This document shows positions 20,859 through 30,906 of a DNA stretch of 64,000 bases, in pieces. Where the stretch lies: assembly GCF_001499905.1 (NCBI RefSeq), contig NZ_LQIS01000010.1, forward strand, positions 1-64,000, in the 5' to 3' direction. Position 1 is the stretch's first letter, and each line of letters starts with the position of its first letter. The position numbers and the translations under genes were made by a program. The notes beneath the pieces were generated by a model. That model was not told the origin of the DNA and made no database searches. It worked only from the letters and a program-made list of their open reading frames with translations. The DNA comes from Mycobacterium sp. GA-1285 (lineage in GTDB: Bacteria > Actinomycetota > Actinomycetes > Mycobacteriales > Mycobacteriaceae).

Positions 20859-21545
20859 TCACCAGCGAGCGGCCACCTTCTCCGCGATCTGTTTGGCGAT
20901 CCGCACGGCCGAGTCGCCCGGGTTGGGGCTGCAGGTGTTGACATCGATGATGACGTTGTTCTCCACCGCGACCGCGTGTCCGCAAGCCCACCCGGGTGCG
21001 GCGGCTTCTTGAAGCGTCGCGACTGTGCTCAGCACGTCGTCGGTGTTGCTGATCGGCCCGACGGTCCACTTCGTTCCGCTCTGCAGGTGGGTGTATTCGT
21101 GGCAGGCAGGCCACTGTTGCGCGGAGGCATCGAAGAAGGCCCGAGCCTTCTTCACGAGCGGGTACAGCACGACAGCCTGCTTCACGTAGTGGGCGAACTT
21201 GTCGCCGTCGTTGAGGCTCTGATCGCGCTCCGCTTGGAACCCGCTCTCGGCGTAGACCGGCGCCTCCGCCGCCCCGTCGATGCCGAGGCACTCACGCGGC
21301 TGCATCGTCGCGCTGTTGTCCGACATCGCGCTCTGAGCGCTGGTGACGGCCAGGGTCTGTGACCCCATCGCGGCGTTCAGCTCTCCGGGATTCAGCAGCA
21401 ACTCGTCCAGCTCACGCTCGACGAGGGGACGGGGTATCAAGGTGCGGGTGGGCGTGGGCGTATCTGCATTTCCGACTGAGCTGGCACATCCGGCGACCAG
21501 AAGACAGACCATCGCGGCACCGAATGCCGTCGCTGGTTGGCGCAT
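20859..21545 (-). CDS. Sensor-domain lipoprotein (PknH-C/LppH-like)
   Basis: A 228-residue exported lipoprotein. The signal peptide ends at the lipobox LVAGC with Cys at about residue 20. The rest resembles the extracellular PknH C-terminal sensor fold common in mycobacterial lipoproteins, with paired cysteines (around PRECLGIDG, WPACHEY, WACGHAVAV and NTCSPNPG) and the segment GDSAVRIAKQIAEKVAARW at the end. Likely attached to the outer face of the plasma membrane. A ligand is not known. The start ATG is preceded by GGGGAGGATTAC, a good ribosome-binding site. Confidence 0.85.
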   Translation of the reverse strand: MRQPATAFGAAMVCLLVAGCASSVGNADTPTPTRTLIPRPLVERELDELLLNPGELNAAMGSQTLAVTSAQSAMSDNSATMQPRECLGIDGAAEAPVYAESGFQAERDQSLNDGDKFAHYVKQAVVLYPLVKKARAFFDASAQQWPACHEYTHLQSGTKWTVGPISNTDDVLSTVATLQEAAAPGWACGHAVAVENNVIIDVNTCSPNPGDSAVRIAKQIAEKVAARW

Positions 21546-21666
21546 GTAATCCTCCCCGTGACAGCCGTGTCCAACCGATCACTCGCGGGCGATGTCCCCG
21601 GCATCGCCGCGCATGAAGCAATCGTGCAGCAGGGTGGCCACCGACGGGAAGAGGGCGTGCGGTGTT

Positions 21667-21700
21667 TCTGATAACGATGGCCGCTGCATCTGATAACGAT
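21667..21700. repeat. Two 12-bp direct repeats TCTGATAACGAT
   Basis: TCTGATAACGAT occurs at 21667-21678 and again at 21689-21700, 22 bp apart (about two helix turns). The repeats lie in the 274-base gap between the lipoprotein and the acidic protein, upstream of the lipoprotein gene. They could be a transcription factor site. I see no coding region in this gap. Confidence 0.4.
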
Positions 21701-21819
21701 TGATGCTCGCCCTGGACCGCACACCGCCATGGCGGGGCATGCCGACCGGCCGGTCATACCCGCCACGCGCCCGTGAAACACCTTGTGAGTCAACAGGAGT
21801 CAACGCGTTCAGCCGGATT

Positions 21820-22182
21820 TCACGACGAGGATTTCTCTCGATCGGCCGAGTCGTTGTCATCGTCGTCGTCGTCGGAACGGTCGGAATCGTCGTCGTCGTC
21901 ATCAGAACGGTCGGAATCGGCGGCGTCGTCGTCGTCAGAACGGTCGGAATCGTCGGCGTCGTCGTCAGAACGGTCGGAATCGTCGGACTCCTTCCGATCG
22001 CTCGACCGGCCGCCCTCGTCGAGCTTGTCCGCGAATTTCGTCAACGCCCGCGCGAGTTGTCGCGCCTCGTGCGGTTCGAGCGAGTCGCCGAACAATAACT
22101 CCCCGCTGTCGTTCGCCCGCTCCAGGTAAACGAGATCATCCTTCGCCGCGACGTTCCACTGGCCGGACTCGTGCTCTGCCAT
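21820..22182 (-). CDS. Small acidic protein with Ser/Asp/Arg repeat tail
   Basis: A 120-residue protein. The N-terminal 55 or so residues form a small domain (GQWNVAAKDDLVYLERAND, then EPHEARQLARALTKFADKL). The rest is a disordered tail of about four SDRSDDDDDD-type units and ends in a Ser/Asp/Lys stretch. ATG 22182 is chosen because GGGAGGG lies about nine bases upstream; a longer start 20 codons upstream is less likely. The tail is encoded by tandem DNA repeats, so its length may vary between strains. Function unknown; an acidic tail could bind cations or DNA-binding proteins. Confidence 0.7.
   Translation of the reverse strand: MAEHESGQWNVAAKDDLVYLERANDSGELLFGDSLEPHEARQLARALTKFADKLDEGGRSSDRKESDDSDRSDDDADDSDRSDDDDAADSDRSDDDDDDSDRSDDDDDDNDSADREKSSS
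21850..21990. repeat. Tandem repeat, 30-33 bp period
   Basis: GAACGGTCGGAATCG occurs four times, starting near 21875, 21905, 21938 and 21968, separated by GTC/GTCA-rich spacers. Period 30, 33 and 30 bp; all units stay in frame and encode the SDRSDDDDDD tail on the minus strand. Slippage could change the copy number. Confidence 0.85.
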
Positions 22183-22410
22183 CGTTGTCGCCCTCCCCTG
22201 TGAAGACTTTCGGCTCTTATACCCAGGCTGCCCAGCCTCCAAGCAACGGAGATTTCAACCGTCAAGCGGCGAACCGCACACCCTTACCGCGGGGATAGGA
22301 AACCCTCCCCGTACGCGGACGGATTCTGGCCCTGCGGCGATTACGTAGCCCCTGGTCGACTCGCAATCATTTCTCTCAACACCCCCGCACCACCCCCGAG
22401 AGGAAACGCC

Positions 22411-22728
22411 ATGACCACCATCACCCGCCGCACGACCCGCATTCGGTACGTCGCCACCCTCGTCGGCGCCCTCGCCGTCTTCGTCTTCGCTCCGGCGACG
22501 GCTTATGCCGTCGACAACGAGCCCACCCCCGGCGGCGGCTGCACCTACACCGACGCTGACGGCTATCCCATCCCGATCGACGACGGCCAGGATGTCTTCG
22601 TCGACGGCAAAATCGTCTCCTGCCGCGGCGGGAAGATCACGATCACCACCGCGCCGGCACGCGGCGGAGCCAACGTCCGGCCGTCGTTGCCTGCCGGCAA
22701 GCTGCCGGTGCTGACCCGCCTGCCCTGA
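22411..22728 (+). CDS. Small secreted protein
   Basis: A 105-residue protein. Residues about 1-33 are a Sec signal peptide (basic N-terminus, then LVGALAVFVFAPATAYA, cleavage likely after AYA). The mature part is about 70 residues with two cysteines (GGGCTYTDADG and VSCRGGK), which could form a disulfide. GAGAGGAAA just before the ATG is a good ribosome-binding site. A strong terminator follows. No known family recognised; function unknown. Confidence 0.78.
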   Translation: MTTITRRTTRIRYVATLVGALAVFVFAPATAYAVDNEPTPGGGCTYTDADGYPIPIDDGQDVFVDGKIVSCRGGKITITTAPARGGANVRPSLPAGKLPVLTRLP

Positions 22729-22741
22729 ATCTCTCCCGATG

Positions 22742-22773
22742 ATCGGCCCGCCACCCGACGGTGGCGGGCCGAT
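22742..22773 (+). terminator. Intrinsic terminator after the small secreted protein
   Basis: A perfect 14-bp stem: ATCGGCCCGCCACC at 22742-22755 and GGTGGCGGGCCGAT at 22760-22773, with a four-base loop. It starts 13 bases after the stop codon. The tail is not T-rich, as is common in mycobacteria. Confidence 0.8.
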
Positions 22774-22814
22774 TCGACACGGGAGCGGCACTCATCCGCA
22801 GTAGATTCCCCGGC

Positions 22815-24338
22815 ATGCCGACTTCGGCGCCGCCGAGGGCGTCGCGCAATGGTGACGTCGCCGTCATCGGTGCGGGTCCCGGCGGGCTCGTCGCGGCTCG
22901 CTGGCTGTCCGCCCAGGGATTCGAGCCCACCATCTATGAGCGGGGCGCACAGTTGGGCGGCCAATGGACCGGCGAACCGGGCAGCAGCGGCGTCTGGCCC
23001 GACATGCACACCAACACCAGCCGCATCCTGACCGCGTTCAGCGACCTAGAGCCTGACTGCGCTGCTGTCTTTCCGTCCGGCCGCGAGGTCCTTCGCTACC
23101 TCCACCGCTACGCCGCGATGTTCGACCTGACACGACGGATCCGGTTCCTCACCCCGGTAACGAGTCTTCGTCGCGGTGACGGTGGCTGGCTGGTGCGCGC
23201 CGCCGGTGCCGAGCAGCGATACGAGCGGGCCGTCGTCGCCACCGGACGCTTTCAGTCGCCCGCCATTCCGGCGGTCGACGGTCTGCCGACTTTCGCCGGC
23301 TCGGCTGGAGCCGAACCAACGTTCCATTACCGCGGTGCGACCTCCTACCGCGGTAAGCGCGTGCTTGTCGCCGGCTGTTCTGTCAGTGCTTTGGAGATCG
23401 CCTCCGAGTTGGCTCAACACGGGGCGCGCGTCGTGGTCACTCAGCGCCACCAGCGTTACGTGTTACCGAAATTCGCCGCGGGTGTTCCTTCGGACCACCG
23501 GATTTTCACCCGGTACGGGGCGTTGGCCGACGAGACACTGCCGATCGCCGAGGTCGACCGTCAGCTCAAGGAAATCGTCGTCGAAGCTGGTGGAACGCCG
23601 CAGCAGTACGGCGCACCGGCGCCCGATCCATCGCTGTTCGCCGCCGGCATCACGCTCAGCCAGCTCTACCTGCCCCTGGTGGCCGAAGGCCGGATCGAAG
23701 TGCGCCCGTGGATGGCGTCGGTCGACGGTACGACCGTGACGTTCGCCGATGGCCACGTCGAGCAGTTCGACGGCATTCTCCTCGGCACCGGTTTCGAGCT
23801 GTCAATGCCTCTCCTGGACAACGAGATTCGAGCAACGCTCGACATGGACGGCGCGCACTTCGACACCGACCGCCACACCTTCCATCCCGATCTTCCCGGC
23901 CTGGCGTTCATGGGAATGTGGGACCAGTCCGGTGGCTATTTCGTGCCGCTCGAGTTGCAGGCCCGCTGGATTGCCTACACGTGGGGCGGCACGGTCCGCC
24001 CTCCGAGCGATGCCGAACAACGCCGTGCGATCGGGGTCTACCGCTCACGCCGGGGGCTTCCGCAAAAAACCCGGATGAATCTCGTGGCGTTGACGTTCGC
24101 CCGCGCCGCGGGCGTCGAACCGACCATCGACAATTGGCCGGAGTTCACCCGCGCCCTGCTGTTCGGGCCCCTCGCGCCGAGCTGCTTCCGCCTCGACGGT
24201 CCCGATGCACTGGACGAGGCACCGGCTCGATTCGCCCGCGATGCCGCCGCTTTCGATGCGATCACCTCACCTGCTTTCACCGAGCGTGAGAATGCGTACC
24301 GTGCCTTACTCGAGGACGTTGACCCACAACACCTTTGA
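22815..24338 (+). CDS. Flavin-containing monooxygenase-like oxidoreductase
   Basis: A 507-residue FAD/NADPH enzyme. The first dinucleotide fold is VAVIGAGPGGLVAARWLSAQG at about residues 16-36, followed by GAQLGGQWTGEPGSSGVWP. The second nucleotide fold is GKRVLVAGCSVSALEIASELA at about 175-195. The FMO-like ATG-containing segment is DGILLGTGFELSMPLL. It would oxygenate a small nucleophilic or ketone substrate, or make a Baeyer-Villiger-type product; the substrate is unknown. ATG 22815 is chosen over upstream starts that overlap the terminator. Confidence 0.82.
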   Translation: MPTSAPPRASRNGDVAVIGAGPGGLVAARWLSAQGFEPTIYERGAQLGGQWTGEPGSSGVWPDMHTNTSRILTAFSDLEPDCAAVFPSGREVLRYLHRYAAMFDLTRRIRFLTPVTSLRRGDGGWLVRAAGAEQRYERAVVATGRFQSPAIPAVDGLPTFAGSAGAEPTFHYRGATSYRGKRVLVAGCSVSALEIASELAQHGARVVVTQRHQRYVLPKFAAGVPSDHRIFTRYGALADETLPIAEVDRQLKEIVVEAGGTPQQYGAPAPDPSLFAAGITLSQLYLPLVAEGRIEVRPWMASVDGTTVTFADGHVEQFDGILLGTGFELSMPLLDNEIRATLDMDGAHFDTDRHTFHPDLPGLAFMGMWDQSGGYFVPLELQARWIAYTWGGTVRPPSDAEQRRAIGVYRSRRGLPQKTRMNLVALTFARAAGVEPTIDNWPEFTRALLFGPLAPSCFRLDGPDALDEAPARFARDAAAFDAITSPAFTERENAYRALLEDVDPQHL

Positions 24339-24451
24339 CGCTGTAAGTAGTTGCCTCGGGAAGGTTGGACGTAGAAGCTTCGCGCCCGAGCGACGACAAT
24401 CAAGCGGCGACGCGTACGTAATGCCTCGGCTCTCGGAAAGTGAGGTCTGCT

Positions 24452-25489
24452 ATGTCGGTCATGGACAGCGAAACCGACCCCGACGATGCCGTCACACCCG
24501 ACGCGATCATGCAGTTGGGGCTGGCGTTCTGGGGCTCCAAGACGCTCCTCAGCGCGATCGAACTGGAAGTCTTCGGCATACTCAGCAGGACGGGCCACCT
24601 CACCGCCGACGAACTCCGCGACCACATCGGTATCCACCCGCGCGGCGCACGGGATTTCTTCGATGCGCTCGTGGCACTGAAGATGCTGGACCGCGTCGAC
24701 GGTCGTTACCGCAACACCGCGGCGACCGACCGGTTCCTCGACCCGGCCAAGCCGACATACATGGGCGGAGTCTTGGAAATGGCGAACGCCCGCCTGTACA
24801 CGTTCTGGGGGTCGCTCACCGAAGGTCTTCGCACCGGTCAGGCTCAAAGCGAAGTGAAAAGCGGTGGTGACTTCTTCGAGTCGGTATACGCCGATCCTGC
24901 CAAACTTGCGCAGTTCACCGCGGCGATGAGCGGACTCAGCCGCGCGGCCGGTGAGGCGCTGGCTGCGAAATTTTCCTGGGAGCGTTACGCCAGTTTCGTC
25001 GATGTCGGCTGCGCGCAGGGCGCCGTCGCAGCCGCGATAGCGAAAGCCCACACTCATCTCACCGGCCGGGGATTCGATCTGGCTCCTGTCGAACCGGTTT
25101 TCAACGGGTACGTCGCAGAGCACGGCCTCAGCGACCGACTGGAGTTCGTGCCTGGCAATTTCTTCGCCGAGGCCCTACCCAGCGCCGACGTCATCGTGAT
25201 GGGTCACATCCTCCACGACTGGGATCTCGAGCAGAAATGCCTTCTGCTGCGCAAAGCGCATGCCGCCCTTCCCGCGGGAGGTGCGCTGATCGTCTACGAA
25301 GCGATCATCGACGACGATCGGCGAGAAAACGCATTCGGGCTGTTGATGAGCCTCAACATGCTGATCGAAGGTCTGGGCTTTGATTTCACCGGCGCGGAGT
25401 GCCGCCGGTGGATGGCCGACGCCGGCTTCCGCGACAGCTACGTCGAACACCTGGTGGGACCAGACTCCATGGTGGTGGGCATCAAGTAG
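24452..25489 (+). CDS. SAM-dependent O-methyltransferase (O-MTase family 2)
   Basis: A 345-residue protein. Residues about 15-85 are a winged-helix dimerisation domain (LSAIELEVFGILSRTGHLTADEL). The Rossmann fold follows: FVDVGCAQGAVAAAI at about 182-196, FDLAPVEPVF, and the catalytic helix motif VMGHILHDWD near 248, where the His is the general base in plant-type O-methyltransferases. It is similar in layout to small-molecule O-methyltransferases of secondary metabolism. ATG 24452 is preceded by GAAAGTGAGG. It follows the monooxygenase in the same direction. Confidence 0.85.
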   Translation: MSVMDSETDPDDAVTPDAIMQLGLAFWGSKTLLSAIELEVFGILSRTGHLTADELRDHIGIHPRGARDFFDALVALKMLDRVDGRYRNTAATDRFLDPAKPTYMGGVLEMANARLYTFWGSLTEGLRTGQAQSEVKSGGDFFESVYADPAKLAQFTAAMSGLSRAAGEALAAKFSWERYASFVDVGCAQGAVAAAIAKAHTHLTGRGFDLAPVEPVFNGYVAEHGLSDRLEFVPGNFFAEALPSADVIVMGHILHDWDLEQKCLLLRKAHAALPAGGALIVYEAIIDDDRRENAFGLLMSLNMLIEGLGFDFTGAECRRWMADAGFRDSYVEHLVGPDSMVVGIK

Positions 25490-25545
25490 CGCGTCGCGTA
25501 GTACTACTCAAGCCCGCGGCAGGGCCGGCCGGGCATCCTGAACTC

Positions 25546-26835
25546 ATGTCGCTCACCAAACCCCTGGCCGGTGCCGACGAACTGGCCGCCGACACCCCGC
25601 CGACGCGCGACCGCGCCGTCGACGTCGCCCGCCTGGCCGCGCTCATCGTGGTCATGTTCGGCCACTGCGCGCTGCTGCTGGCGACCATCGATGCCGGCGG
25701 TGTCCGGATCGGCAACATCCTCGGGGAGATCCCCGCTCTGGCCCCGGTGACGTGGGTCGTGCAGGTCATGCCGTTGTTCTTCCTTGCCGGTGGCGCCGCG
25801 GGCGCATACGGCTGGCATGCGGGCAAGTCGTGGGGCACCTGGCTGGTCGCTCGCGCGCAGCGATTGTGCCGGCCGGTGTTCTGGTACCTCGCCGCCTGGA
25901 CGGTCGGACTCCTCGCGGTGCGACTGACCCTCGGCCCGGACTCCACCGCCGACCTCGGGCGCGAATCCGTCGCGCTGCTGTGGTTCCTCGGCGTTTATCT
26001 GGTCGTGCTCGCGTACGTCCCCGCTCTGACCCGCCTGTCGACGGGCCGCGGCGTCGCCGTCATAGTGGGTGGTCTGCTGGCCGCCGCCGCGGTCGTCGAC
26101 ACGATCCGGCTCTCCGTGGGAACGCCGATGGCCGGAGTCGCGAACTTCGTCATCGTCTGGCTCATCCCCGTCGTCTTCGGCGTGGGCTACGCGCGTCGGC
26201 TGATCGACCCGCGCGCGGCGCTCGCGACAGCCGCGGGCGCAATTGTCGGACAGGCGATTCTGGCAATCGCCGGGCCCTACGAGGTCTCGCTCGTCGTGAC
26301 CGGAACCGAGCAGTTGTCGAACGTCTCGCCCCCCACCCTGCTTCTCGCGCTGCACTGCACGTGGGTGTCGGCAGCGTTCATCGCGTGCGCCGGGGCGATC
26401 CAGCGGTGGGCTCAGCGGCCGCGGGTCTGGTACGTCGTCGCGACCGGCAACGGGGGAGCGATGACGCTCTACCTCTGGCACATCGTCGCGATCGCCATCG
26501 CCGCGTTCTCACTGCACGCCGTCGGCCTCGACGCGTATGACGTTGCTGCACCGTACTTTTGGGCGTTTCTCGCACTTCGAGCGGTCGTGTTCGCTGTCGT
26601 CATGTTCGCCCTGTTCCGGCTGCTCTCGCCGCTCGAGCATCGCCGCCTCGCGTGGTGGGACACGCCCGTCCGGGCGACCGGTGCACGATCGACCGCCGCC
26701 GGTGTGCTGATCGTGCTGGCAGGTGTGGCGTTGGTGATGCTGGCCAAGAACGGGCTGACCGGAACCCTGGGTTGGACGATGCTGGGTTGCTTCACCGCGT
26801 CGGCTGCGACGGCGCGGGCCATGGCACGGGCTTAG
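25546..26835 (+). CDS. Acyltransferase-3 family membrane protein
   Basis: A 429-residue integral membrane protein with about ten to eleven transmembrane helices. The N-terminus [24 protein letters not shown] has the Asp/Arg-rich first helix and His typical of acyltransferase-3 (OafA-like) enzymes. Further hydrophobic helices occur throughout, including [18 protein letters not shown] and [21 protein letters not shown]. It probably moves an acyl group onto an envelope sugar or lipid. It ends against a convergent mmpL, overlapping by 44 bases. Confidence 0.8.
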   Translation: MSLTKPLAGADELAADTPPTRDRAVDVARLAALIVVMFGHCALLLATIDAGGVRIGNILGEIPALAPVTWVVQVMPLFFLAGGAAGAYGWHAGKSWGTWLVARAQRLCRPVFWYLAAWTVGLLAVRLTLGPDSTADLGRESVALLWFLGVYLVVLAYVPALTRLSTGRGVAVIVGGLLAAAAVVDTIRLSVGTPMAGVANFVIVWLIPVVFGVGYARRLIDPRAALATAAGAIVGQAILAIAGPYEVSLVVTGTEQLSNVSPPTLLLALHCTWVSAAFIACAGAIQRWAQRPRVWYVVATGNGGAMTLYLWHIVAIAIAAFSLHAVGLDAYDVAAPYFWAFLALRAVVFAVVMFALFRLLSPLEHRRLAWWDTPVRATGARSTAAGVLIVLAGVALVMLAKNGLTGTLGWTMLGCFTASAATARAMARA

Positions 26836-29659
26836 GCCGCTGCCTGACCCGCTGCGGCCACCAGAACCAGCGGCCGAGCAGCGCGGCGATCGACGGCGTC
26901 ATGAACGCGCGGATCACCAGAGTGTCGAACAGCAGCCCCATGCCGATCGTCGTGCCCATCTGCGCCACCACGGTCAATTCGCTGACCACCATCGAGATCA
27001 TCGTGAAGGCGAAGACCAGTCCCGCCGCCGTCACCACCGATCCGCTGCCGCCCATGGCCCTGATGATCCCGGTGTTGATGCCTGCGGGCAGTTCCTCCTT
27101 CAACCGCGCGACGAGCAGCAGGTTGTAGTCCGCACCCACGGCCAACAGGATGATCACCGCCATGGCCATGACCATGAACTGCAACTCGATGCCGAGTATG
27201 TGCTGCCACACCAGAATCGACAGGCCGAAGGACGCACCGAGCGACAGGACAACGGTGCCCACGATCACCGCGGCGGCGATGACGCTGCGCGTGATGATCA
27301 GCATGATCGTGAAAATCAGCGCCAACGCGAGGATGCCGGCGATCATCAAGTCGTAGTTGTTGCCCTCCTGCATGTCCTTGAACGCCGCCGCGGTGCCGCC
27401 GACGTAAATCGTTGACCCTTCCAGGGGCGTGCCTTTGATGGCTTCCTTCGCCGCCTGCTTGATCGCGTCGATGCGTTCGATGCCGTCGGCGCTGAGGGGG
27501 TCGCCCTCGTGCTGGACGATCATCCGCACCGCACGGCCGTCGGGCGAGATGAAGTTCTCCATGCCGCGTCTGAAGTCCTCGTTGTCGAAGATCTCAGGTG
27601 GAAGGTAGAACGTGTCGTCGTTCCATGAGTCGTTGAAGGCGTCGCCCATCGCCGACTGGTTCTCGCTCATAGCGGCCTGCTGATCCTGCAGGCCCCCTTG
27701 CGAGGCGTGCATCGTCAACATCATGGTGCGCATCGTGCGCATCGACTCGATCTGCTCGGGCATCAGCGCCAACAGTTGCGGCATCAGCGCATCGAGCCGC
27801 TCCAGGTCCGGAATGAGGTCCTGGACACTGTCGGTCAGCTTGTTCGTACCGTCGATGGTGTCGAAGATCGACCGTATCGACCAGCAGACCGGGATGTTGA
27901 AACAGTGCGGTTCCCAGTAGAAGTAGTTGCGGATCGGGCGGAAGAAATCGTCGAGATCGGCGATGTGGTCCCGCAATTCGGCGGTGTCGACGGCCATGGT
28001 CTTGGTCTTCTCCACCATGCTGTGCGTGGTCGCGTTCATCTCGCCCATCAACGCCATCATCCGCGTCATGGTGTCGATGTTCTTCTGCATCTCGTCGGCC
28101 TGCACCAGCATGTCGGCCATGCGGTCTTGCGTGTACTTGCGGTTCAGGTCCTGGCCGACGCCGCCGAGGCTCATCTGTGCCGGGATGGTGCTGAATTCGA
28201 TCGGCTTACCGTTGGGACGGGTGATGGCCTGGACCCGCGAGATGCCCGGCACCCGGAAGACCGCCTTGGCGATCTTGTCGATCACCAGGAAGTCGGCCGA
28301 GTTGCGAAGATCGTGATCGCTTTCGATGAGCAGCAACTCAGGATTCATGGTGGCGGGGGAGAAGTGCCGTTCGGCAGCGGCGAAACCCTGGTTCGCCGGG
28401 AGATCGGCGGGCAGATACAGCCGGTCGTTGTAGTTGGGCTGGTACCCGGGCAGCGTCAACAACCCCACCAGTGACAACGCGACGGTCGCGAGCAACACCG
28501 GACCGGGCCACCGGACGATGGCCGCGCCGATCTTGCGCCAACCACGGATCCGCATGGCGCGTTTCGGCTCCAGAAGCCCGAAACGGGTCGCGATGGTGAT
28601 GATCGCCGGTCCGAGCGTCAGCGCAACGAACACCGCGGTCGTCATGCCCACCGCCAGCGGGACACCCAACGACTGGAAGTACGGCAGGCGGGTGAACGAC
28701 AGGCAGAAGGTGGCGCCGGCGATCGTCATACCCGAGCCCAACACCACATGGGCGGTGCCGTGGAACATGGTGTGGAACGCCGACTCCCGGTCTTCACCCA
28801 GGGTCCGGGCTTCCTGGTAGCGCCCGATGAGGAAGATCGCGTAGTCGGTGGACGCCGCGATCGCGAGCGTCACGAGTAGGTTCGTCGCGAACGTCGACAG
28901 GCCGATCAGGTCGTGATATCCGAGGAATGCGACCACTCCTCGGGTGGCCGCCAGCGCCAGGAACACCATCGCCAGCGTGATGAGCATGGTGCCGATCGAC
29001 CGGTAGACCAGCAACAGCATCGTGATGATCACCGCGAACGTGGCGTACTCGATGATGCGGATGCTGCGGTCGCTGGCGATCTGCTGGTCGGCGACCAGGG
29101 CTGACCCGCCGGTGACGAAGACCTTCACGCCCTGGGGGGGAGGGAGGCTGTCAACGATGCCCTTGACGGCTTCCACCGACTCGTTGGACAGCGCCTCGCC
29201 CATGTTGCCTGCCAGATAGGCCTGGACGTACACGGCCTTTCCGTCGGCGCTGACGGCCGCGGCTTCTGTCAGCGGGTCGCCCCAGAAGTCCTGGATGTGC
29301 TCGACGTGCTCGTTGTCGGCTTCGAGCCTGTCGACGAGTTCGTCGTAGTACCGGCGCGCATCGTCGCCCAGCGGCTGCTCGCCCTCGAGGACGATCATCG
29401 CCGAGCTGTCGGACTTGAACTCTTCGAAGACGTGACCGACCCGCTGCATCGCGATCACCGACGGAGCTTCCGACGGGCTCATCGACACCGATCGCATCTG
29501 GCCGACAACCTCGAGTTGCGGCACGGTCACGTTGAGCAGCGCGATCAGTGCGATCCACGCGACGATGATCGGAAGGGCAAGCCGCCGGATCCACTTGGCC
29601 AGCTGAGACCGCGGGGACTGCGCGATCTGTTCAGTTGACCGCGCGGTGGGAGCGCTCAC
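26792..29659 (-). CDS. MmpL-family RND transporter (distal copy)
   Basis: A 955-residue transporter with the MmpL layout: TM1 near residues 27-47 ([21 protein letters not shown]), a large periplasmic domain, a TM2-6 block, a second periplasmic domain with a long alpha-helical hairpin (about 470-680), and TM7-12. Proton-relay Asp-Tyr pairs are in TM4 ([17 protein letters not shown]) and TM10 ([16 protein letters not shown]). It is about 70% identical by eye to the copy at 31242-34148, so it looks like a tandem duplicate. GTG 29659 with GAGGTG upstream is the start. No MmpS partner of its own is adjacent. Cargo unknown; export of a lipid or siderophore-like molecule is the family role. Confidence 0.9.
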   Translation of the reverse strand: MSAPTARSTEQIAQSPRSQLAKWIRRLALPIIVAWIALIALLNVTVPQLEVVGQMRSVSMSPSEAPSVIAMQRVGHVFEEFKSDSSAMIVLEGEQPLGDDARRYYDELVDRLEADNEHVEHIQDFWGDPLTEAAAVSADGKAVYVQAYLAGNMGEALSNESVEAVKGIVDSLPPPQGVKVFVTGGSALVADQQIASDRSIRIIEYATFAVIITMLLLVYRSIGTMLITLAMVFLALAATRGVVAFLGYHDLIGLSTFATNLLVTLAIAASTDYAIFLIGRYQEARTLGEDRESAFHTMFHGTAHVVLGSGMTIAGATFCLSFTRLPYFQSLGVPLAVGMTTAVFVALTLGPAIITIATRFGLLEPKRAMRIRGWRKIGAAIVRWPGPVLLATVALSLVGLLTLPGYQPNYNDRLYLPADLPANQGFAAAERHFSPATMNPELLLIESDHDLRNSADFLVIDKIAKAVFRVPGISRVQAITRPNGKPIEFSTIPAQMSLGGVGQDLNRKYTQDRMADMLVQADEMQKNIDTMTRMMALMGEMNATTHSMVEKTKTMAVDTAELRDHIADLDDFFRPIRNYFYWEPHCFNIPVCWSIRSIFDTIDGTNKLTDSVQDLIPDLERLDALMPQLLALMPEQIESMRTMRTMMLTMHASQGGLQDQQAAMSENQSAMGDAFNDSWNDDTFYLPPEIFDNEDFRRGMENFISPDGRAVRMIVQHEGDPLSADGIERIDAIKQAAKEAIKGTPLEGSTIYVGGTAAAFKDMQEGNNYDLMIAGILALALIFTIMLIITRSVIAAAVIVGTVVLSLGASFGLSILVWQHILGIELQFMVMAMAVIILLAVGADYNLLLVARLKEELPAGINTGIIRAMGGSGSVVTAAGLVFAFTMISMVVSELTVVAQMGTTIGMGLLFDTLVIRAFMTPSIAALLGRWFWWPQRVRQRPKPVPWPAPSQPTR

Positions 29660-29740
29660 CAGGGTTTCACCTCGGCCGAGCTCCTCCCTATGGTGTTAGG
29701 ACCGCCTTAGTCCTACCAGAAAAGGCACGCCGACCGGTAG

Positions 29741-30370
29741 TCAGATCCGCCCCGCAGCGAACTCTGCAGCCTGGTTAACCAATCCGGCCTCGACATACGC
29801 GACGTGGGCGCCCATGTCGCGTCCCCCTTCGAAGCAGATCGGATCGTTCGGGACACACAGGTCGATCGTCTTGGCCGCGTATTCGGGACCCACGGAGGGC
29901 AGGGGCCCCGGGGCCAGCCGGTCGGCAAAGCTGCTGCGCGGACCGCCGAACAACGCGACCGCGACGACATGCGGAGCGACCGTCGGCGGCATCGCGGCGG
30001 TGGCGACGTCCATCACCGCGGCGCCCTGGGAATAGCCACCGAGCACCATCTGGGTCGCGGGGCACCCAACGGCCGTCGATTGCACGTGGGCACGCGTGTC
30101 CTCGGCGCCCGCGCGCGTGCTCACCGCAAAGTCGCGACTGGCGGGGTAGTCGACGGCGTAGACACCGACGGACCGGTCACCCAACCGCGAGCGCACCGAG
30201 TCGACAAAGGCCTGTCCGATGCCGCCCACCCCTGGCGGTTCGGTGGTACCGCGGGCGAAGACGATCTCGACATCCGGGCACGGCGCCGCCCCGGCTGCGG
30301 GGGCCGCGATCGGTGCGGACATCGTGATCGCGGCCAGCAGGAGGGCCGTGCGACGGGCGAATGCGCTCAT
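29741..30370 (-). CDS. Cutinase-like serine esterase (CULP family)
   Basis: A 209-residue secreted alpha/beta hydrolase. The signal peptide is at about residues 1-28 (LLLAAITMSAPIAAPAAGAA). The catalytic triad is Ser in VLGGYSQGAAVMD, Asp in VPNDPICFEGG and His in MGAHVAYVEAG. Four cysteines are placed as in cutinases. It could hydrolyse wax esters, triacylglycerols or phospholipids in the envelope. ATG 30370 is chosen from the signal peptide; a GTG 12 codons upstream is possible. It is part of the minus-strand mmpS-mmpL operon. Confidence 0.88.
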   Translation of the reverse strand: MSAFARRTALLLAAITMSAPIAAPAAGAAPCPDVEIVFARGTTEPPGVGGIGQAFVDSVRSRLGDRSVGVYAVDYPASRDFAVSTRAGAEDTRAHVQSTAVGCPATQMVLGGYSQGAAVMDVATAAMPPTVAPHVVAVALFGGPRSSFADRLAPGPLPSVGPEYAAKTIDLCVPNDPICFEGGRDMGAHVAYVEAGLVNQAAEFAAGRI

Positions 30371-30437
30371 ACGCGTATGTCGCACCGAAGCGCCGAGACG
30401 TGACACAGCAGTGTTCGGCGACCTGCCCTGAGCCGAG

Positions 30438-30890
30438 CTACGGCGTCGTGGTCCAGTTCCAGATCTCGGGCTGGCTCGGCGGGTAGTTCATACACACGTC
30501 GGTGGCGTGCGCGACGACGCCCTTGTTGTTGAAGAACAGCTTTGCCCAGTTGGCCCACCGTTGCGCCATCGTCTCGTAGAAAACGTTGGTCGCGGTGTTC
30601 TCCGCGTACTGGCGGCGGCCCGCATAGTCCAGTGAGAAGAACCAGTAGATCCGGTCGCGAGCACCCTTTTGGACGTCAGGGTGCCGGTTCCTGTAGTCGA
30701 TCATGTAGCGCTCGAAGTAGAACGGGTCCTGATCGCGAACGGCGGCCATGTACTGGTCGACCGTGCAGGTGGTCCGCATGATCCGGTTGGGGATCGGGTA
30801 GTCGTCGGTGGCGTCCGCGGCGGCGGTGGCCGGGAAGATCATCGTCGCGCAGCCGAAGGATGCCAGCGCGATGGTGGCCTTACGAAACAT
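30438..30890 (-). CDS. Small secreted protein, DUF5078-like
   Basis: A 150-residue exported protein. Residues about 1-25 are a signal peptide (ATIALASFGCATMIFPATAAA). The mature part is rich in aromatic and acidic residues, with MRTTCTVDQYMAAVRDQDP, RIYWFFSLDYAGRRQYAE and a second Cys in DVCMNYPP. The family is known only from mycobacteria to my knowledge; the DUF assignment is from memory. AGGAG before ATG 30890 supports the start. It lies between the DUF732-like gene and the cutinase gene. Confidence 0.72.
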   Translation of the reverse strand: MFRKATIALASFGCATMIFPATAAADATDDYPIPNRIMRTTCTVDQYMAAVRDQDPFYFERYMIDYRNRHPDVQKGARDRIYWFFSLDYAGRRQYAENTATNVFYETMAQRWANWAKLFFNNKGVVAHATDVCMNYPPSQPEIWNWTTTP

Positions 30891-30906
30891 TTTCCGACTC
30901 CTAGCT

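Noticed and set aside
21850-21990. Repeats as a CRISPR array
   Set aside because: The unit is in frame with a protein tail, spacers are only 15-18 bases and similar to each other, and no cas genes are nearby.
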